Shown: piece by piece, positions 1 through 11,980 of the stretch | Layout of the letters: each line of letters opens with the position of its first letter | How positions within the stretch are numbered: the stretch's first letter is position 1 | From: Cristatella mucedo | Taxonomy: Eukaryota; Bryozoa; Phylactolaemata; Cristatellidae | DNA length: 64,000 bases | NCBI GenBank assembly: GCA_009760855.2 | Contig: WPIO01000013.1 | Span: forward strand, 830,001-894,000 | Direction of reading: 5' to 3' | Position numbers and translations under genes: made by a program | The notes under the pieces: model-generated | Told to the model about the DNA's origin: nothing | The model's input: only the letters and a program-made list of their open reading frames with translations | Database searches by the model: none

Positions 1-2446
1 CGGCGTTTTATCAAGATTCGACATTAGCGTGAAAAGCGTCGAGCGTCGGCAAGCGATGCGTACGCACCTGGTATGGGACACTGGCCAATCACATTGTTGC
101 TCCCATCCTTGAACCAGACGCTAGCAGACTCATTGCTCGCCGGCGATGGCTCTTCGCACTTGCAGCGGCATCCAAGGTTGAGTATTGCGGTCACTCTTGA
201 AGTAACTGTAAAGAAAAGTTGACTAATCTAGGTGACAAGACATAAATGCAGTACTTTCAATTTCACTCGTATCTCTAAAAATTGCCGAAGAATTGCACTT
301 TCGTATTCACTTGAATGCCTAGTGGCTGCATTCGTTTTGATAATCGCTGTGTACGTTCGTATGCCAGTGCACGTATTACTGCCAATGTATGAACGAGTGT
401 AGGTAAGCGGATGGAGACGATTAGCCCAGGCATCCCTCTTAAACCAACCTGAAGGAGTGTGTCACGTGGCTTAGCTCTCAACGAACCCTATTAGCCTTCC
501 AATCAGTGGCTGCCCGGGAAAGTGCAAGGTCTGACTCACCCTTGCTTGCTTGTGGCTGCGCTTATGTGTGCATGCGCGTTCTTGCGTGCATGCTAGCATT
601 CATTTGTGTGCAACAGTTAGATTAGTATTATTTTGATATTTTAAATAATTAGTCACATGGGATATACTCTTCAGTACATCTTACACGCGTTAATATTTCT
701 AGCCTTTCCAAGAGAGTTACGACACTTTGGGAAAAAACCAAAAGCAAATACTAGTTAATAGGCTTTTTAAATACATCTTTTACTGTCATCGCTTACATTG
801 TCAGTGACCAATTTTCTCACCGAATCCCGTTTCCGAAGCGATGCGTAGGAGATCCGTCTTGCCGTGTAGCAGTTCCATGAAGATGCTCATTGTTCCTGGT
901 GGCAAACGATTGATTGATAAATGGTGACAACAGCTATCTAACAAAAAGCCAACGTGAGCAAATAGCGAATCAGTAAGTCACTTCTGCGAAAGCTGCAGAG
1001 TAAATAGACTATCATACATAGTCACTTATGTGTCCTATGCATTCAGAATGGTCGCGGGTACTTTCGGTGGTGCTTTACGGTTTGCATTCGCAAGTAAAAC
1101 GGAAACTATTTCGAAACTAATACGAAGTATTGGCTCAACATTTCTCTTATAAATATTTCGCTTGCATTAATAAAGAGCTGCCAGTCACAGAGCGGTCAGT
1201 ACACTTCTGAGCCCCGCTACAAATCCAGGGGCCCGCTTAATTTTCCTACAGCAAGCATCGACGGCATTCATACTTCAATGGCAACGGCCCCTGAAATTTA
1301 ACGACGATAAGGCCAACATAATATGAATAGTGAGCATAGTAATACCATTGGTTGGTATATCTTGCCTAACTCAATTAGATCTCTGTCTGCTATCTGGATG
1401 GGCAACTCCAAAAGTCCTATCATTGGATGAGCGCATTGCTTCCAGTCTTGAGTTGCCCGACTGTCGGCTAAGGAACATAGGTAATGTTGAAGCCTGGTCT
1501 GACCAAATTACGACCGCCAAAATGGCTTAAACTTTGGAAATCCATTGCAAATTTAGGAAATTCTCATTCATTCGAACTCTTGGCCGGACTCCTGACGCTA
1601 TTTCCGTTAGTTCGTTGCAACCGATTCAATAATAAGGAACTTAAATGAACCGTCGTCAACGGCGAGGCCGCCACATTGCTGCACTTATGCCTGGGCTTCA
1701 CTGGCTGACGATCAATCATCAAATTGATTACAGGATACTCTTACTGGCTTATATATTGCTTTTCATCGCTTGTAGCAGTCTACATAAGCAATCTATTTGC
1801 CTAATCGTATATCGATCACCGCTCCTCAGTTTCTACTTGTCTTGAAGTCCATCGAACTAACGGAGCTAACTTAGTCCGTCGACCCCTACGTGCAATAAGC
1901 TTACATCATTCAAGTCTCGGCTGAATACGGATCTGTTATTCTAAGCTTTTCTTATTATAAGCACACACAAGGGTCATTTCCTTTAAAATTCAGAACTACT
2001 TTTAAGATTTATATTTTATGGATGATTCTCAATTGAGACAGAGTTTTTCGAAGAAAAGTAAGCCAAAAAGTAAGACTTTGTAAGCAAAGTAAAAGTAAGA
2101 CTACGTCTTTGCCTTTAAGTCACATCCTCTTGTAAAACATTTGATCGAAATATTTACGCATTTGCTATGCTTATGTGGGGATTAAATATCTGGACAATTA
2201 AAGCTACTCTTTGTTAGATTGTTTCATTTAAATTATTTTTCTCACTGATGTTACTTAGAAACTTACTAGGCAGCGAAGCGAGCGAGTCAGTTATTTGATA
2301 ATATTTTTTATACTCATCGGCTCATTTTGAATGCTTTCTTGTCAACCCCTGCGTATTACTGCAGACGTTCATTATCATTCTGGCAGAAAAAATCATATTA
2401 CTTACCACTCGCTTCATGCTGACTTAACGGCGTTAATGAACCTTGT
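1..2446. other. unique sequence, no gene recognised
   Basis: About 2.4 kb of AT-leaning sequence without a convincing open reading frame (the longest are under 70 codons) and without a repeat I recognise. It could be intron, intergenic DNA or very old transposon remains. Confidence 0.5.
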
Positions 2447-2501
2447 AACCTACCAGTTCTTCTTTACTCTGTCAGACAGAGTAAAGAAGAACCAGTAGGT
2501 T
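2447..2501. repeat. 27-bp inverted repeat with a 1-base loop
   Basis: The left arm (2447-2473) and right arm (2475-2501) pair at 25 of 27 positions around a single A. The arms begin AACCTACC and end GTAGGTT. The repeat sits immediately upstream of a long AT microsatellite. No flanking duplication marks it as a transposon end, so a fold-back replication error is as likely as a mobile element. Confidence 0.85.
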
Positions 2502-2529
2502 AGGTGCTAAGCAAATTTTTCTTATTACT

Positions 2530-2540
2530 AGTATATACAT

Positions 2541-2609
<69 letters not shown>

Positions 2610-2677
2610 GTGTAATGTATATACATCTCAGTATATATATACTCAATATATATATATATATATATATATATATTGAG
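2530..2677. repeat. (AT)n microsatellite, two blocks
   Basis: Two TA/AT runs are separated by a short TGTAATGTATATACATCTCA spacer. The second block is bracketed by CTCAA and TTGAG, so it is a perfect palindrome. Open frames on both strands here are translated dinucleotide repeat. Confidence 0.95.
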
Positions 2678-2870
2678 CAGTCTCTTCCCACTACAATACC
2701 TATGCGACTGGTTTACGCGGATTTGAATTTGTAAGAATAATAGTTCGAAATCTGGGAATTACTGGCACTACATTGCAATGTTTCAGATCCTATCTCAGGG
2801 GTCCTTTATCAAGTGTTTTATTATTATTATTAAATCGTATCGTTACCTATTTTTAAAATTAAAAAAAATT

Positions 2871-3035
2871 GCTGATTTAGCAGCCTATTTTTTATGGTGA
2901 AAGAATAGCCTTTGCGGTTATCACCACCGCTTGCAGTGGCGATAAAGAATCCCCCACCGCAGGGTTCACACGTACAACCTTGATACCGAGGTCGAGAAAA
3001 GTAACCGTCTTACCTAGTGTGCCATCACGGCTCAC
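2871..3035 (-). mobile_element. SINE S2 copy
   Basis: Read on the minus strand it starts GTGAGCCGTGATGGCACACTA, has a tRNA-like A-box region, a decayed B box, the body motif GCAAGCGGTGGTGATA and the 3' motif GGCTGCTAAATCAGC. It matches at least seven other S2 copies in the window over its full length. An A-rich stretch on the tail side (2855-2870) may be its 3' tail. Confidence 0.8.
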
Positions 3036-3339
3036 CCACCCAGTGAGCCATCATGGCTCAAGATGAGTCCGATCGAAGCTTTTACCTTGCCGAAGAATCA
3101 CGGCAAAATTTTTTTATCGCCTTCTTGCATTCTTAAATTGCATCTTACCTAAATATAGCGAAGTGACCAGACGCTCAGTCGCAATGCCTAATATCAGCGT
3201 GATATTTGAAAGTGTTATATAACACGTCAGACTCGCGTTTGTAGTCTTTGAATACAGGAATGTGTAGTCGGCAGTCTGACGAATCGCATCTAAGGTGCAT
3301 CTGGGCAACATGTACGTAAAGTTGTGATGGTAAAAATAC

Positions 3340-3525
3340 TGCCCTACAATAGAACACAGAGGTTAAGGCGTTCGCAATTTACGATTCAGGCCATAGGTTC
3401 GATTCCGGCCGCAGGATTTGGTTTGGTTTTCCTATTTCTCACTGCCAGCGGGAGTAACCGCAGCAGAGGTTCTTCTACTGCAATATTAAGGAAGTTGTTA
3501 AATCAGCCGACCTTTGCTATCACTA
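3340..3525 (+). mobile_element. SINE S2-like copy, diverged
   Basis: A tRNA-like head contains GGTTAAGGCG (A-box region) and a perfect B box GGTTCGATTCC at 3396-3406. The 3' motif AAATCAGCCGACCTTTGC follows. The body is more diverged than in other S2 copies, so this may be a separate subfamily. Confidence 0.6.
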
Positions 3526-3529
3526 ACGA

Positions 3530-4115
3530 TTGCTTAAATAAGCAAGGTAGCATGAATTTATCAACCACGTGATCATTCGGTGGTTTGCTGCCCTCTTCAC
3601 TGAGGTGCATTCCTTCTGTCGTCTGCCTCGACCGTGAAAAAAGCTAAACTTACAGCTGCCCTCGGGCCATGAGTTCGAGCAGAAGATTCTGCCGTTTGCA
3701 AACATGCGTCTTTCCTATATTACTGCTGCTAAACTGATGCCATTTAAAAAGCAGAAATCCACCGCAGCCATTTCTCCTGCGGCTAAATTCTGACCCTGAC
3801 CTCTCTCGTCGAGTCGTTATTTAAAATGCATCTAAAGTTGGCTGCAGTCTTCATGAACCTCTCAGCGACGTGGCAAACTGTGGGACTCGCCTAAGAGCTG
3901 CTGAAGCTCACACATAAAGGTCATCGGGTATCAAGCCATCTGTCGCTGAATGGCTACCTAGCTCTGGAACGTTTTTTTTAAATAACCAGCAGAATAGCTC
4001 ACTCGAGACTCTTGATCGCCTTAGCTAGTTTCCCATTCATTACTAATACCTTCCAGATGTGAGTTACAGTCTACAGTTAAGCGAAATCATATTTGTAAGG
4101 CGACAAGAATCACGT
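3530..4115. other. unique sequence, nothing recognised
   Basis: No ORF of note and no clear match to the window's repeat families. Some stretches may be heavily decayed LINE sequence, but I cannot align them. Confidence 0.4.
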
Positions 4116-4119
4116 GTAG

Positions 4120-4860
4120 TAATAACGATATTAATACGTCATCTACATAGCGCCTTAAGGAAGCTAAACCTCTATCCGAGCTTTGAAACTCGCTGCAACT
4201 GATTCAGTAGCGAAGGGTTGATCGCATGCACGGCATGATATTTAGACAATCATGCAAAAGCGATCAGGTATCATTCTTCAGTCAGCACGCTAGAATCTAC
4301 AAGAATACGGTCGGGACACTCGTGATTAGAACCTTTGTTGCATGCACCGAATCACTCACAGATGATGAGGACGCAATGCACACGGGAACAACAGAGACAA
4401 ACCCCCAGAGGCGCAGGAAAAGCTGAGCTGAACACAGGCGTCTTTGGCTGACCCTTAAAAGACGTCAGGTCTTTGAAAGTAGCAACAGACGCTTGAAGCT
4501 ATTTCCAGACCTTTGGCAAACACGAACTAAAGACCCTCACACCAAAATGGCGACTGAAAGCTGAAGAGTGGGCAGTGAGAGATCACTTTAACAGAGCAAA
4601 TAGGTCGGATGGGTAGGCTGGTTTCAAAAGAATGAAGCAGCTTTTAAGAAAGGCAGAGCATCTTGGTGTTTATTGGATGCTCCGTAGATAGCACATGAAG
4701 CTAAAACATTAGTTTTTGTTAGGTAGCAACTACGCCGTAATGGGTAGACCAGACCAGCTGCAAAGTTGTTAGCCAGTTGCAGGCATTTAAAAGCTCTTGT
4801 CGCGAGTCATGAATAAAGAGGCTTGACGCGGAAATCAAGACCCGATTCACTAACGCTCGA
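4120..4860 (-). mobile_element. LINE-A fragment, very old
   Basis: The order of landmarks matches other minus-strand LINE-A copies: a decayed 3' hairpin (TAGCGCCTTAAGGAAGCTAAACCTCTAT), then the equivalents of CCAGGCTTTGGGAGCATACGA near 4510, GGTAGGCTGGAGCCAAAGAA near 4610 and GCTGCAGAGTTTTGCACC near 4757. Divergence is high, and this is probably the oldest LINE-A piece here. No reading frame survives. Confidence 0.5.
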
Positions 4861-5019
4861 CCACTGCTGTTATCTTACTCTTATCCAGGGAGCCCCTGGT
4901 TTTTGAGTAGCTCTTTAGCTAAAAGTAGGCCGACTTGACAGTAAAGGCAATTTGCTCATCAACTGACACTTCAATTGGCAACACCTCGCCCAGATTACGG
5001 GAAGACGTCATTGAAGTAA

Positions 5020-5135
5020 TGTGATCTAATGTATTTTAATCTGTAACTCCACAAAGCCAGAAAGACTAAGTGTGTGTTACACAGAAAATTTTTCTACAGC
5101 ACACTCAAATCTTACGCATCTTTCAGTACTCATTC
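5020..5135 (-). mobile_element. LINE-B 3' end fragment
   Basis: On the minus strand it matches the end of LINE-B copies at 29.9 kb and 47.8 kb: a TGAGTGTGCTGTAGAAA-type stretch followed by CTTTGTGGAGTTACAG and a degraded terminus. The rest of the element is absent, as expected of a 5'-truncated insertion. Confidence 0.6.
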
Positions 5136-5269
5136 GGCAGCCAAGAGACTTCATCGCACACAAGAAAGAGAAACTCAGGAGTATACCTGAGCCAGAAGGG
5201 CAGCTGAGGTAGTGAGGAGCATGGAAGTAGAACGCAGCTTAGGATGGCTGGTAAGGATGTGCCACAATT

Positions 5270-5393
5270 GGCAGCAGGAGAGTAGACCACCAAGTCCTTC
5301 TTGAGCGCCTCTCATCTCGCCTGGGCATCATTGGCACTGCACTGCCATGGTTCAGGTCATGTCTCAGTGGGAGACTCGAGAGTATATGATATA

Positions 5394-5432
<39 letters not shown>

Positions 5433-6656
5433 TTGACATATATCCTCCGAGGAACCTCTGAAATATGAGATACCTCGGGGATATGTGCTTGGTCTCGTTC
5501 TTTCCATGATTAGTACTCTCCCTCTTGCCGATGTGATTGGCAAGCACAATCTAGGCTTTCACTTTTCTGTGCGAATGACACTCAGTTGTACCTTTGCTTT
5601 GATCCCTCCCAGCCTTTGAGCTCCTCAATTTTTCTCAACTCCCTTGCTGCTGCATGTATTGATGACATCCGCACATGGATGGCAGCAAAAATTTTTAATT
5701 TACTGAGAATAAAACTACCTTACTAGTTAATAGGAAACCAAGTGTGATTCGAACATTGGAAAGGCTTACGTTCAAATTCGACTAGGCCATCATACCTCGT
5801 TTTGAATCTGCACGAAATCTAGGTGTCATGTTCAAAAGTGACATTTCGTTAGACGACCACGTCAGTTCAACAATCAATTCTGCCTACTTTCAGCTACATA
5901 ACTGCTAAAATTCGGGTTTGTTTAGATAGGGATAACACATCTAAGTTGGTCCGCGCATTTGTGGCATCCCATCTTGACTTCTGTAACTCACTGCTTGCTT
6001 GACTGCCGGCCTTTGCATGCAGGCGCTTACAGCTGGTGGGAAACTTTGCAGCTAGGCTTTTCTGTTGTGAGCGTTGCAGCTGTCCCATCACACCACCTCT
6101 CGCCGACCTGCACTGGCCTCCATTCAAGCAACGTATTGAGTTCAAAGTTTCATCACTCACTTCTTGGTTCCTTCATTCTTCGTCTCCACCCTAACAATCA
6201 AATCTACTCCGCCGCCAGGTTGAGCATCATACCACCCGCTTTCAAAATCTAACTGTTTACCTACACCTAATACAAATCTCATATTATTTGGAGACCGTGC
6301 CTTTAGTTCGTATGCTTCCAAAGCCTCAAACTCACTTCCGTCACGACATCTCCTGACTTGTCCACATTTAAAAAGAAACTAAAATCGCATTTACTTATTA
6401 ATGCATTTATTGGTTCCCTGTTATTCGTCCTTCATGTGCCTATGCGTGCTGACACTGTGCATATTGGCACTAACCATACTTGCATGCTGACCCTGTGCAT
6501 GTCACCATTAACCTTGTTATTCTGGTTGTGTATTCAGAATGCTACCACAACCAATCGATTCGATCATTTGCAGCATTTGCAGCAAATTTATGGTGCCGAG
6601 AAAGAGATTGCGTTCTATGGGGGCACTATACCAGGAGTAGCATTATTATTATTGTG
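5270..6656 (+). mobile_element. LINE-A copy: RT palm to 3' tail, degenerate
   Basis: L2/CR1-like reverse transcriptase remnant. The reading jumps frames, but in order one sees the fingers/palm (RLSSRLGIIGTALPWFRS equivalent at 5305-5365), a broken catalytic motif near 5570 (CANDTQLYLCFDPSQP, where active copies would have YADDTQ), the KLND region, the thumb (SHLDFCNSLL near 5970) and the C-terminus. The 3' end at 6585-6656 holds the decayed hairpin and a TTA repeat. The 5' half including the endonuclease is missing. An AT microsatellite has grown inside it. Non-functional. Confidence 0.85.
5384..5430. repeat. (AT)n microsatellite inside LINE-A
   Basis: A TATGATATATGATATAT lead-in precedes an uninterrupted TA run, splitting the RT palm region of the surrounding LINE-A copy. 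Confidence 0.9.
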
Positions 6657-7105
6657 TTGCGTAATAATAGTGGAAGTGAGTTCCGCAGTCTAGAACCTGT
6701 AAAGCAACAGCTTATGTCGGCAACGGTCTTAAAGCGAAGGAACGGACTAGCTATGATATTGTCCATAGAGGACCTGGGGGAGAGTTTAGGCTGAAACTGG
6801 TACAGCAGTGCAGCTAGGCATGAAGGGGCCAAGCCGTGGCGGACCTTGTGGGTCAGTGCAATAACTTTATTTGGGATCTGCGAGAAGAATTGATGCTCTA
6901 TGAACCATTCTTGAGGATAGCACTTCACTCTTACGCCGATCCTATCATTATTATTAACCTTAAGGAGGTTAGTGGCCATCCACTTATTAACGATGTCAAT
7001 GCGGGCTTCTGGGAAATTGAGTGATTCTGATGCTGACCAAGGCTTAAAGAGGTCAAATGAGCTAGAAGTACTTCTTATTGCCATCGGCTTACAAATTAAA
7101 GTCAA
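6657..7105 (-). mobile_element. LINE-B fragment with internal deletion
   Basis: A continuous 159-codon minus-strand frame joins a palm/connector piece (NKWMATNLLKVN) directly to the thumb and C-terminus (LTHKVRHGLAPSCLAALLYQF and RLRNSLPLLLRN). The intervening segment, normally about 150 residues, has been deleted in frame. The C-terminal motifs are LINE-B type. It abuts the TTA tail of the plus-strand LINE-A at 6656. Confidence 0.75.
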
Positions 7106-7169
7106 GATAGTATTCTAGCAGAAGTTGGACAGAGTGATAATTTTATAGAAAGTTGAAAAGAAGGGACCT

Positions 7170-7585
7170 TAGACATAACAATAATAATATTAATAATAAC
7201 AATAATAATACACTTAATAAAACGCCCTCAGAGAACTCTATATTTCTAGGTGCTTTACATTTGCTGTAAAGGAAACACGATCGAATGGTAAGTGGCATAA
7301 TGCTTGGTAAACAACATGAACAACATGGTTAGGGGCGACATACACAGGGTTAGCATGCAAGTATGGCTAGTGGCACCGTGCACAGTGTCATCACGCATAA
7401 GCACATAAAGGATGAATCACAGGGACCCACTAAATGCTATCATAAGTGGGTGCAGTCTTAATTTCTTTTTAAATGTGGTCAAGTCAGGGCATGTCGTGAC
7501 GGAATTTGGGAGTGAGTTCCCGGCTTTGGGGGGCATACGAACTAAATGCACGGTCTCCAAAGGATTTGAGGTTTGTACGACCAAG
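7170..7585 (-). mobile_element. LINE-A 3' fragment
   Basis: Starts on its 3' side with ATA/AAT repeats and the hairpin (ACGCCCTCAGAGAACT). The 3' UTR landmarks follow in order (GGTTAGCATGCAAGTATGGC, GCACAGTGTCATCACGCATAAGCAC), then the end of the RT coding region near 7500-7580. Truncated upstream of the RT C-terminus. Confidence 0.85.
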
Positions 7586-7739
7586 CCCTAATCTATCCAG
7601 CACTCCAATGGCTTTCTGGATGAATTGCTGTCCTTAGCAACTTTATTCTGACACATTGCCTGCTTCGTGTAAGGTGCGATGTCGCCATTGGTAAATACTT
7701 ACCGGCGAGCCTCCTTCGGCGATTCAGTAAGAACCTACC

Positions 7740-8720
7740 TTCATCGCTCGACCTAGCCACCGCTCGGCTATTAAACCTACGACCCGTAAATTTAAGGGGC
7801 TGATTAGCACTCGTTGTCCTAGTAGTTCAGTTGCCGTGTCTCGTCCTGTGGTGGAAAGTCGACCGTCAGCCCTTACTCATGTTACATTAAAATTCATACA
7901 TGCGACGTCCTCCGGGCCGGCTACTTCCTGCCGCCTATTATGGAGAAGTTAGATGTTTTTCTGCTGACCGAGATGCGAATGACGCCGTACTCTGGTGGCC
8001 TTTATCTGCGACCATCCCTGCCGGGTTCTCATTCTTTCTGTCGATGCGGTATGACAGTGTGGTTGGCGGGGGTATTGTTGTTCTTCGGCTATAAGTCCTT
8101 CCCTTTTCGCTAGGGCCATCTTTTAAATCAATGGCAATCAGGTCCTCATCAAATACCAAGCCTCTCAGTTGCGTTCAACCCAGCCGCTTCTGGCTGTCTA
8201 ACCTATGTTTGTGGAGGAGTTTTTTAAGTTTTTCACTAAAATATTTGCGTACGGTAGGCTGTTACTGATTTCATGAGACTTCAATATTTACGTTGACAGC
8301 CCTGGCAACAGCCAGGTCTGCCAGTTCTTGACTGTCTGGCGAAATTTGGTTTGGTCCAACACGTTAATCATACCACTCACGTCTGTGGCCATATCCTGGA
8401 TCTGGTTATTACTAAATATGTCTGTCCCACTGAGCTTGTGTGCCCGCTGACCATCTTGGATCATTGTTCAGTCTCGTTTGCTGCTCTTGTTTCCTTGTAA
8501 AGTAAAAAATATATTGGCTGATTTAAAAGTCTCTTTAACTCGTTTCCATTACCTTAAACGGTTAAATAAGATCTGTAGAAGAGTGAAACCTGAGCATGCT
8601 AAATCATTTAGACAATAAGCAGCTGCCAGCGATTTTGTTTCATTCAGCAGCTATAATTATCCGGAACCAGATGGATCATAATCTATGCCTTAGACCTCAT
8701 GCCAGGCAATCTGGAGTGAT
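7740..8720 (+). mobile_element. LINE-B 5' part: APE endonuclease region
   Basis: Degenerate endonuclease domain. Visible pieces are EKLDVFLLTE at about 7940-7970, DFNIYVDSPGN near 8285-8320, and the C-terminal signature NFGLVQHVNHTTHVCGHILDLVI at about 8345-8415. The last is the QH...PTH..GHTLDLV block shared by L2/CR1 endonucleases. The EN-RT linker runs to about 8720, then the copy stops. Several frame changes and stops. Confidence 0.75.
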
Positions 8721-11284
8721 GGCGGGTTACTAGTCTATCGTGCTTAGCAACGTTCAAATGTGGCTGTGGACTCTTCAGCTGAGGACTCTTCAGCTTCGCT
8801 TTTAAGACCGAGCACTATATTGACGTACGGGCATTAGCAATCGCTGTCATGCTCTGCTGTCGTTGCCATGCCTGCGTACATCGCATTGCTGCCTCCACAG
8901 CTCGTTAGCGGTGCTTAGAGGGGCCATTATCCGCTACTATCCGTGAATCGTGTGCCAAGCGGATTAGCAACCCTGAAATACGTTAACAGCGCCTGTGGCA
9001 CGAACTTAAGTTCCAGATGCGCTATAGATGCGGTCGTAAAACTATTAATAATGGACGATAACCCTGACAGAACTGCGTGTAAATAGGCACTTAATAAATT
9101 TGAACACGTGCCGAAAAAGATTTAGGCTGTTTTTCTATAGCATACAATACGTTATTTTTAACTTTTTTGTCTAAGCAGTTGCTACTTCCTTAGATTCTAG
9201 TCTAGGCTCAACAGGAAAATGTGTCTGTTTCTCTGTTCTTTTAGTTTTTTCAAATAAACCAGATCAGCTATTCTTCCGAGACAAATTACCTACCTTGGCT
9301 GCTGCATCTTGCAACTGTCATCCACTGTGATTCCAGTAGCGCCACAGCTTCCACATTAGATGGCGACACTTTAACAGGAACATTGCAGTGAAGACGTGTA
9401 ATTTTGATTGACTGCCACCACCGCATAGCTAAAATAAAAGCAAGTTTTTTTATATCTAGACTGACTGATGTTGGTACATGTAGACTTATTCCATGTAAAT
9501 TATCTTACACGGACTGCAAAATAAAAGAAAGCAGAAATGCACACCCATTCCGCTTTGCAACTCCTCCCCAGAAGTTAATTACTGGTCTATTGGTTCTTAA
9601 AACACTTGTGGTTCTTAGCGATTAGAAAAGCTTGTGACGCTCTTAACTTAAAATAGTCTGAACTATCTGGTAAGCTATAATGCAGATTGGATATGGTAAT
9701 AGTTTCTTTTAAAATTCGTACATGCTGGGTTGAGAACTTTCTGAATTAACCTTCTGAGAATATGGCTTGCGTCTTTCGATTCATCAAATTACATCCCTTG
9801 GGTTTGATCCAGGTTTCAAGATTTTACCATTGTAGATTTTTAGGTAGTGACATATGGGGATTTACTACAGCTTTAACCAGACTCTTATTTTCACATGCTT
9901 TGTTCATCACAGCAATAACTTAACAGTATAAGAAATTTAATCATGAAAAAAGTGAAAATAACTCGCCTTAGGAGCCTCTAGATCACCGCCATTGCTATCG
10001 TTCTCAGTTGAGGCGTACATCCTTAGACTAAAGGATATTTAGAGTAAAGATCGGCTGCATCAGCAGCTAATATGGTGTAGTTACAGAGGAGCCTTGGCGG
10101 CTGTCATTCTACACAGCTGTGGGTTTTAAGGAATTGCCTTCTGTAGGAATTGAACCCACTATCTAAATTGTGAACTTACCCTAAAGCAATCACTCATCCA
10201 CCTTTTTCTATGTAAACTGAAACATGCGCAGCCAGTTTGGTTTTGTACTTACCTCTAATAGGCGCTTTTGATGGTAGTGCTCGGATCCAATAGATGATTG
10301 TACGATTTTTTGGACCACTGCCTTTGCCGATAGGCAGCCTATTTAAGCAGTTCGTTAAAAGCTTTCACTGTGATCAAAATGCTTACCTCCAAGACGTGTC
10401 ATATAGTCCAAGTTCAATCCCGTGAATGCACCTGAAACGTGAAGGCCCGTTTGGGCAACTGCAAGGCTGAAGATCTGCGATTCCCTATTTTGGCCTATTC
10501 GAAAGCGCCCATGGACGCCATCAGCCCGCGATTCTGAGCTCTGGAGCTGTCAATTGCCACGTCGTCTACGGTGACTACGAGAAAAACCTTGCTTTTCATT
10601 CGTAGCTCACATTTTTACGCAGTAATTAAAAAACTTCCGTGCTAATTAACAGATTTACATGGGCATCTTTATTTTCAGTTATTTTAACATGCAAATTAAG
10701 ATTTTACCGTGTTTTACAGATGCTCTTCAGAGGCCAATTTGTTATTTCTCGCTGCAATGCCGGAAAAGCCACTAGGGCTCATCCACCGCCATATAAATGA
10801 GATTTTGAAGCCAGCTACAAGGCATCGTTCTTAGTGAGGTATTGAAATTTTGAGTAACGCGATATGAGGACGCCCTTTCTGAGGCATTATTTGCTACTAA
10901 AATCCAAGCAAAATTTAGTTTCCATGTGAGAGGCCAGCTTAAGGGACTTGGACAAATTTTAGTTAACAACACTAAAACAAATATTTTGAACTGACTAACA
11001 TTTCAGCCTAATATGTGCTAAAACTGCGTGATAATCAACATTTTAAGGTCGTTGACTTCATACTACGAGAACATAGAAAGGAGTAAAATGAGTTACGTCA
11101 TTTTTTATTCAAGTTCGCTTTGTTACAGCCTTCAATTCTTCAATTCTGCATTGCTCATTTAGAGTCGGAATAAAGTTGCATTCACTGGTCTGTTGCAAAT
11201 TTTCCCAAGCGAAATGCGTACAATAAATTGTGCTAGTATAATATCCAACTTTAATGCTGGTACAACTTACAACGCTATGATAAT
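8721..11284. other. unique sequence, no gene recognised
   Basis: About 2.5 kb with only short open frames (under 75 codons). No recognisable repeat, RNA gene or splice-bounded exon. It may hold intronic or intergenic DNA. Confidence 0.45.
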
Positions 11285-11425
11285 AATAATGTAATGTGAT
11301 GCAATGTATCTCCTTCTATAGCTCAGCAAAGCCACAAAGACCAGTGAGCGTTACGTGGAAGAGTTTTCTACAGCCCACTCATGCAGCCAAAGTGGCTTTT
11401 ATAATGCATTCAGAATTCAACAGAT
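11285..11425 (-). mobile_element. LINE-B 3' end fragment
   Basis: Minus-strand match to the LINE-B terminus seen at 47.76-47.86 kb: TGAGTGGGCTGTAGAAAAC, then TGGCTTTGCTGAGC and AGATACATTGCATC. An AATAAT run at 11280-11290 marks the 3' side. Confidence 0.6.
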
Positions 11426-11980
11426 AACTAGAATAGTAATTAAAAAGTTAAAAAAAATACCTAAGATCCCGCAACCTGGATATTCATTAATTTGCAGATG
11501 AAACGCAGCTATACCTGCGCTTCAATCTCTTCCTGGCATCTCTGCTGCAAGTGTGCTAAAGTAAATTCGCTTTTGCGTGGCAAAAACTTCCGCAAATTGA
11601 ACCCACTTAATAGCCATTTGCAGAAATGGCGTCGTTGCTCAGTATTAAAATTCCTAAACTTCAATTGGGCTCGGCCAGTAAACTTACTGTAATGTGTGTA
11701 TGAAATCTGGATGTACCATTCCATAGTTGACGTGAGGTAGGGATTGCTCGTTGTGCTTTTATAGCTCGGACTTATTCACGGATAGCCAGATAGAGACCTT
11801 TTTAGTGGAATCAGGGATAAAACCCCATGATAAGACGATTTAATTTTTTTTCTGCTATTCATAAAAGGTAGCATAGAACTTACGCATCTGAAGGCGACGG
11901 TGAATTATATTATATTATTCTGTATCCTATATAATTCATCTATTCTAGATGGTTTGTGGTCTTCTTAAAATGGAAGGTAA
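11426..11980. other. unique sequence
   Basis: No repeat or protein recognised. Two overlapping short open frames on opposite strands (11492-11724) show no known motif. Confidence 0.4.
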
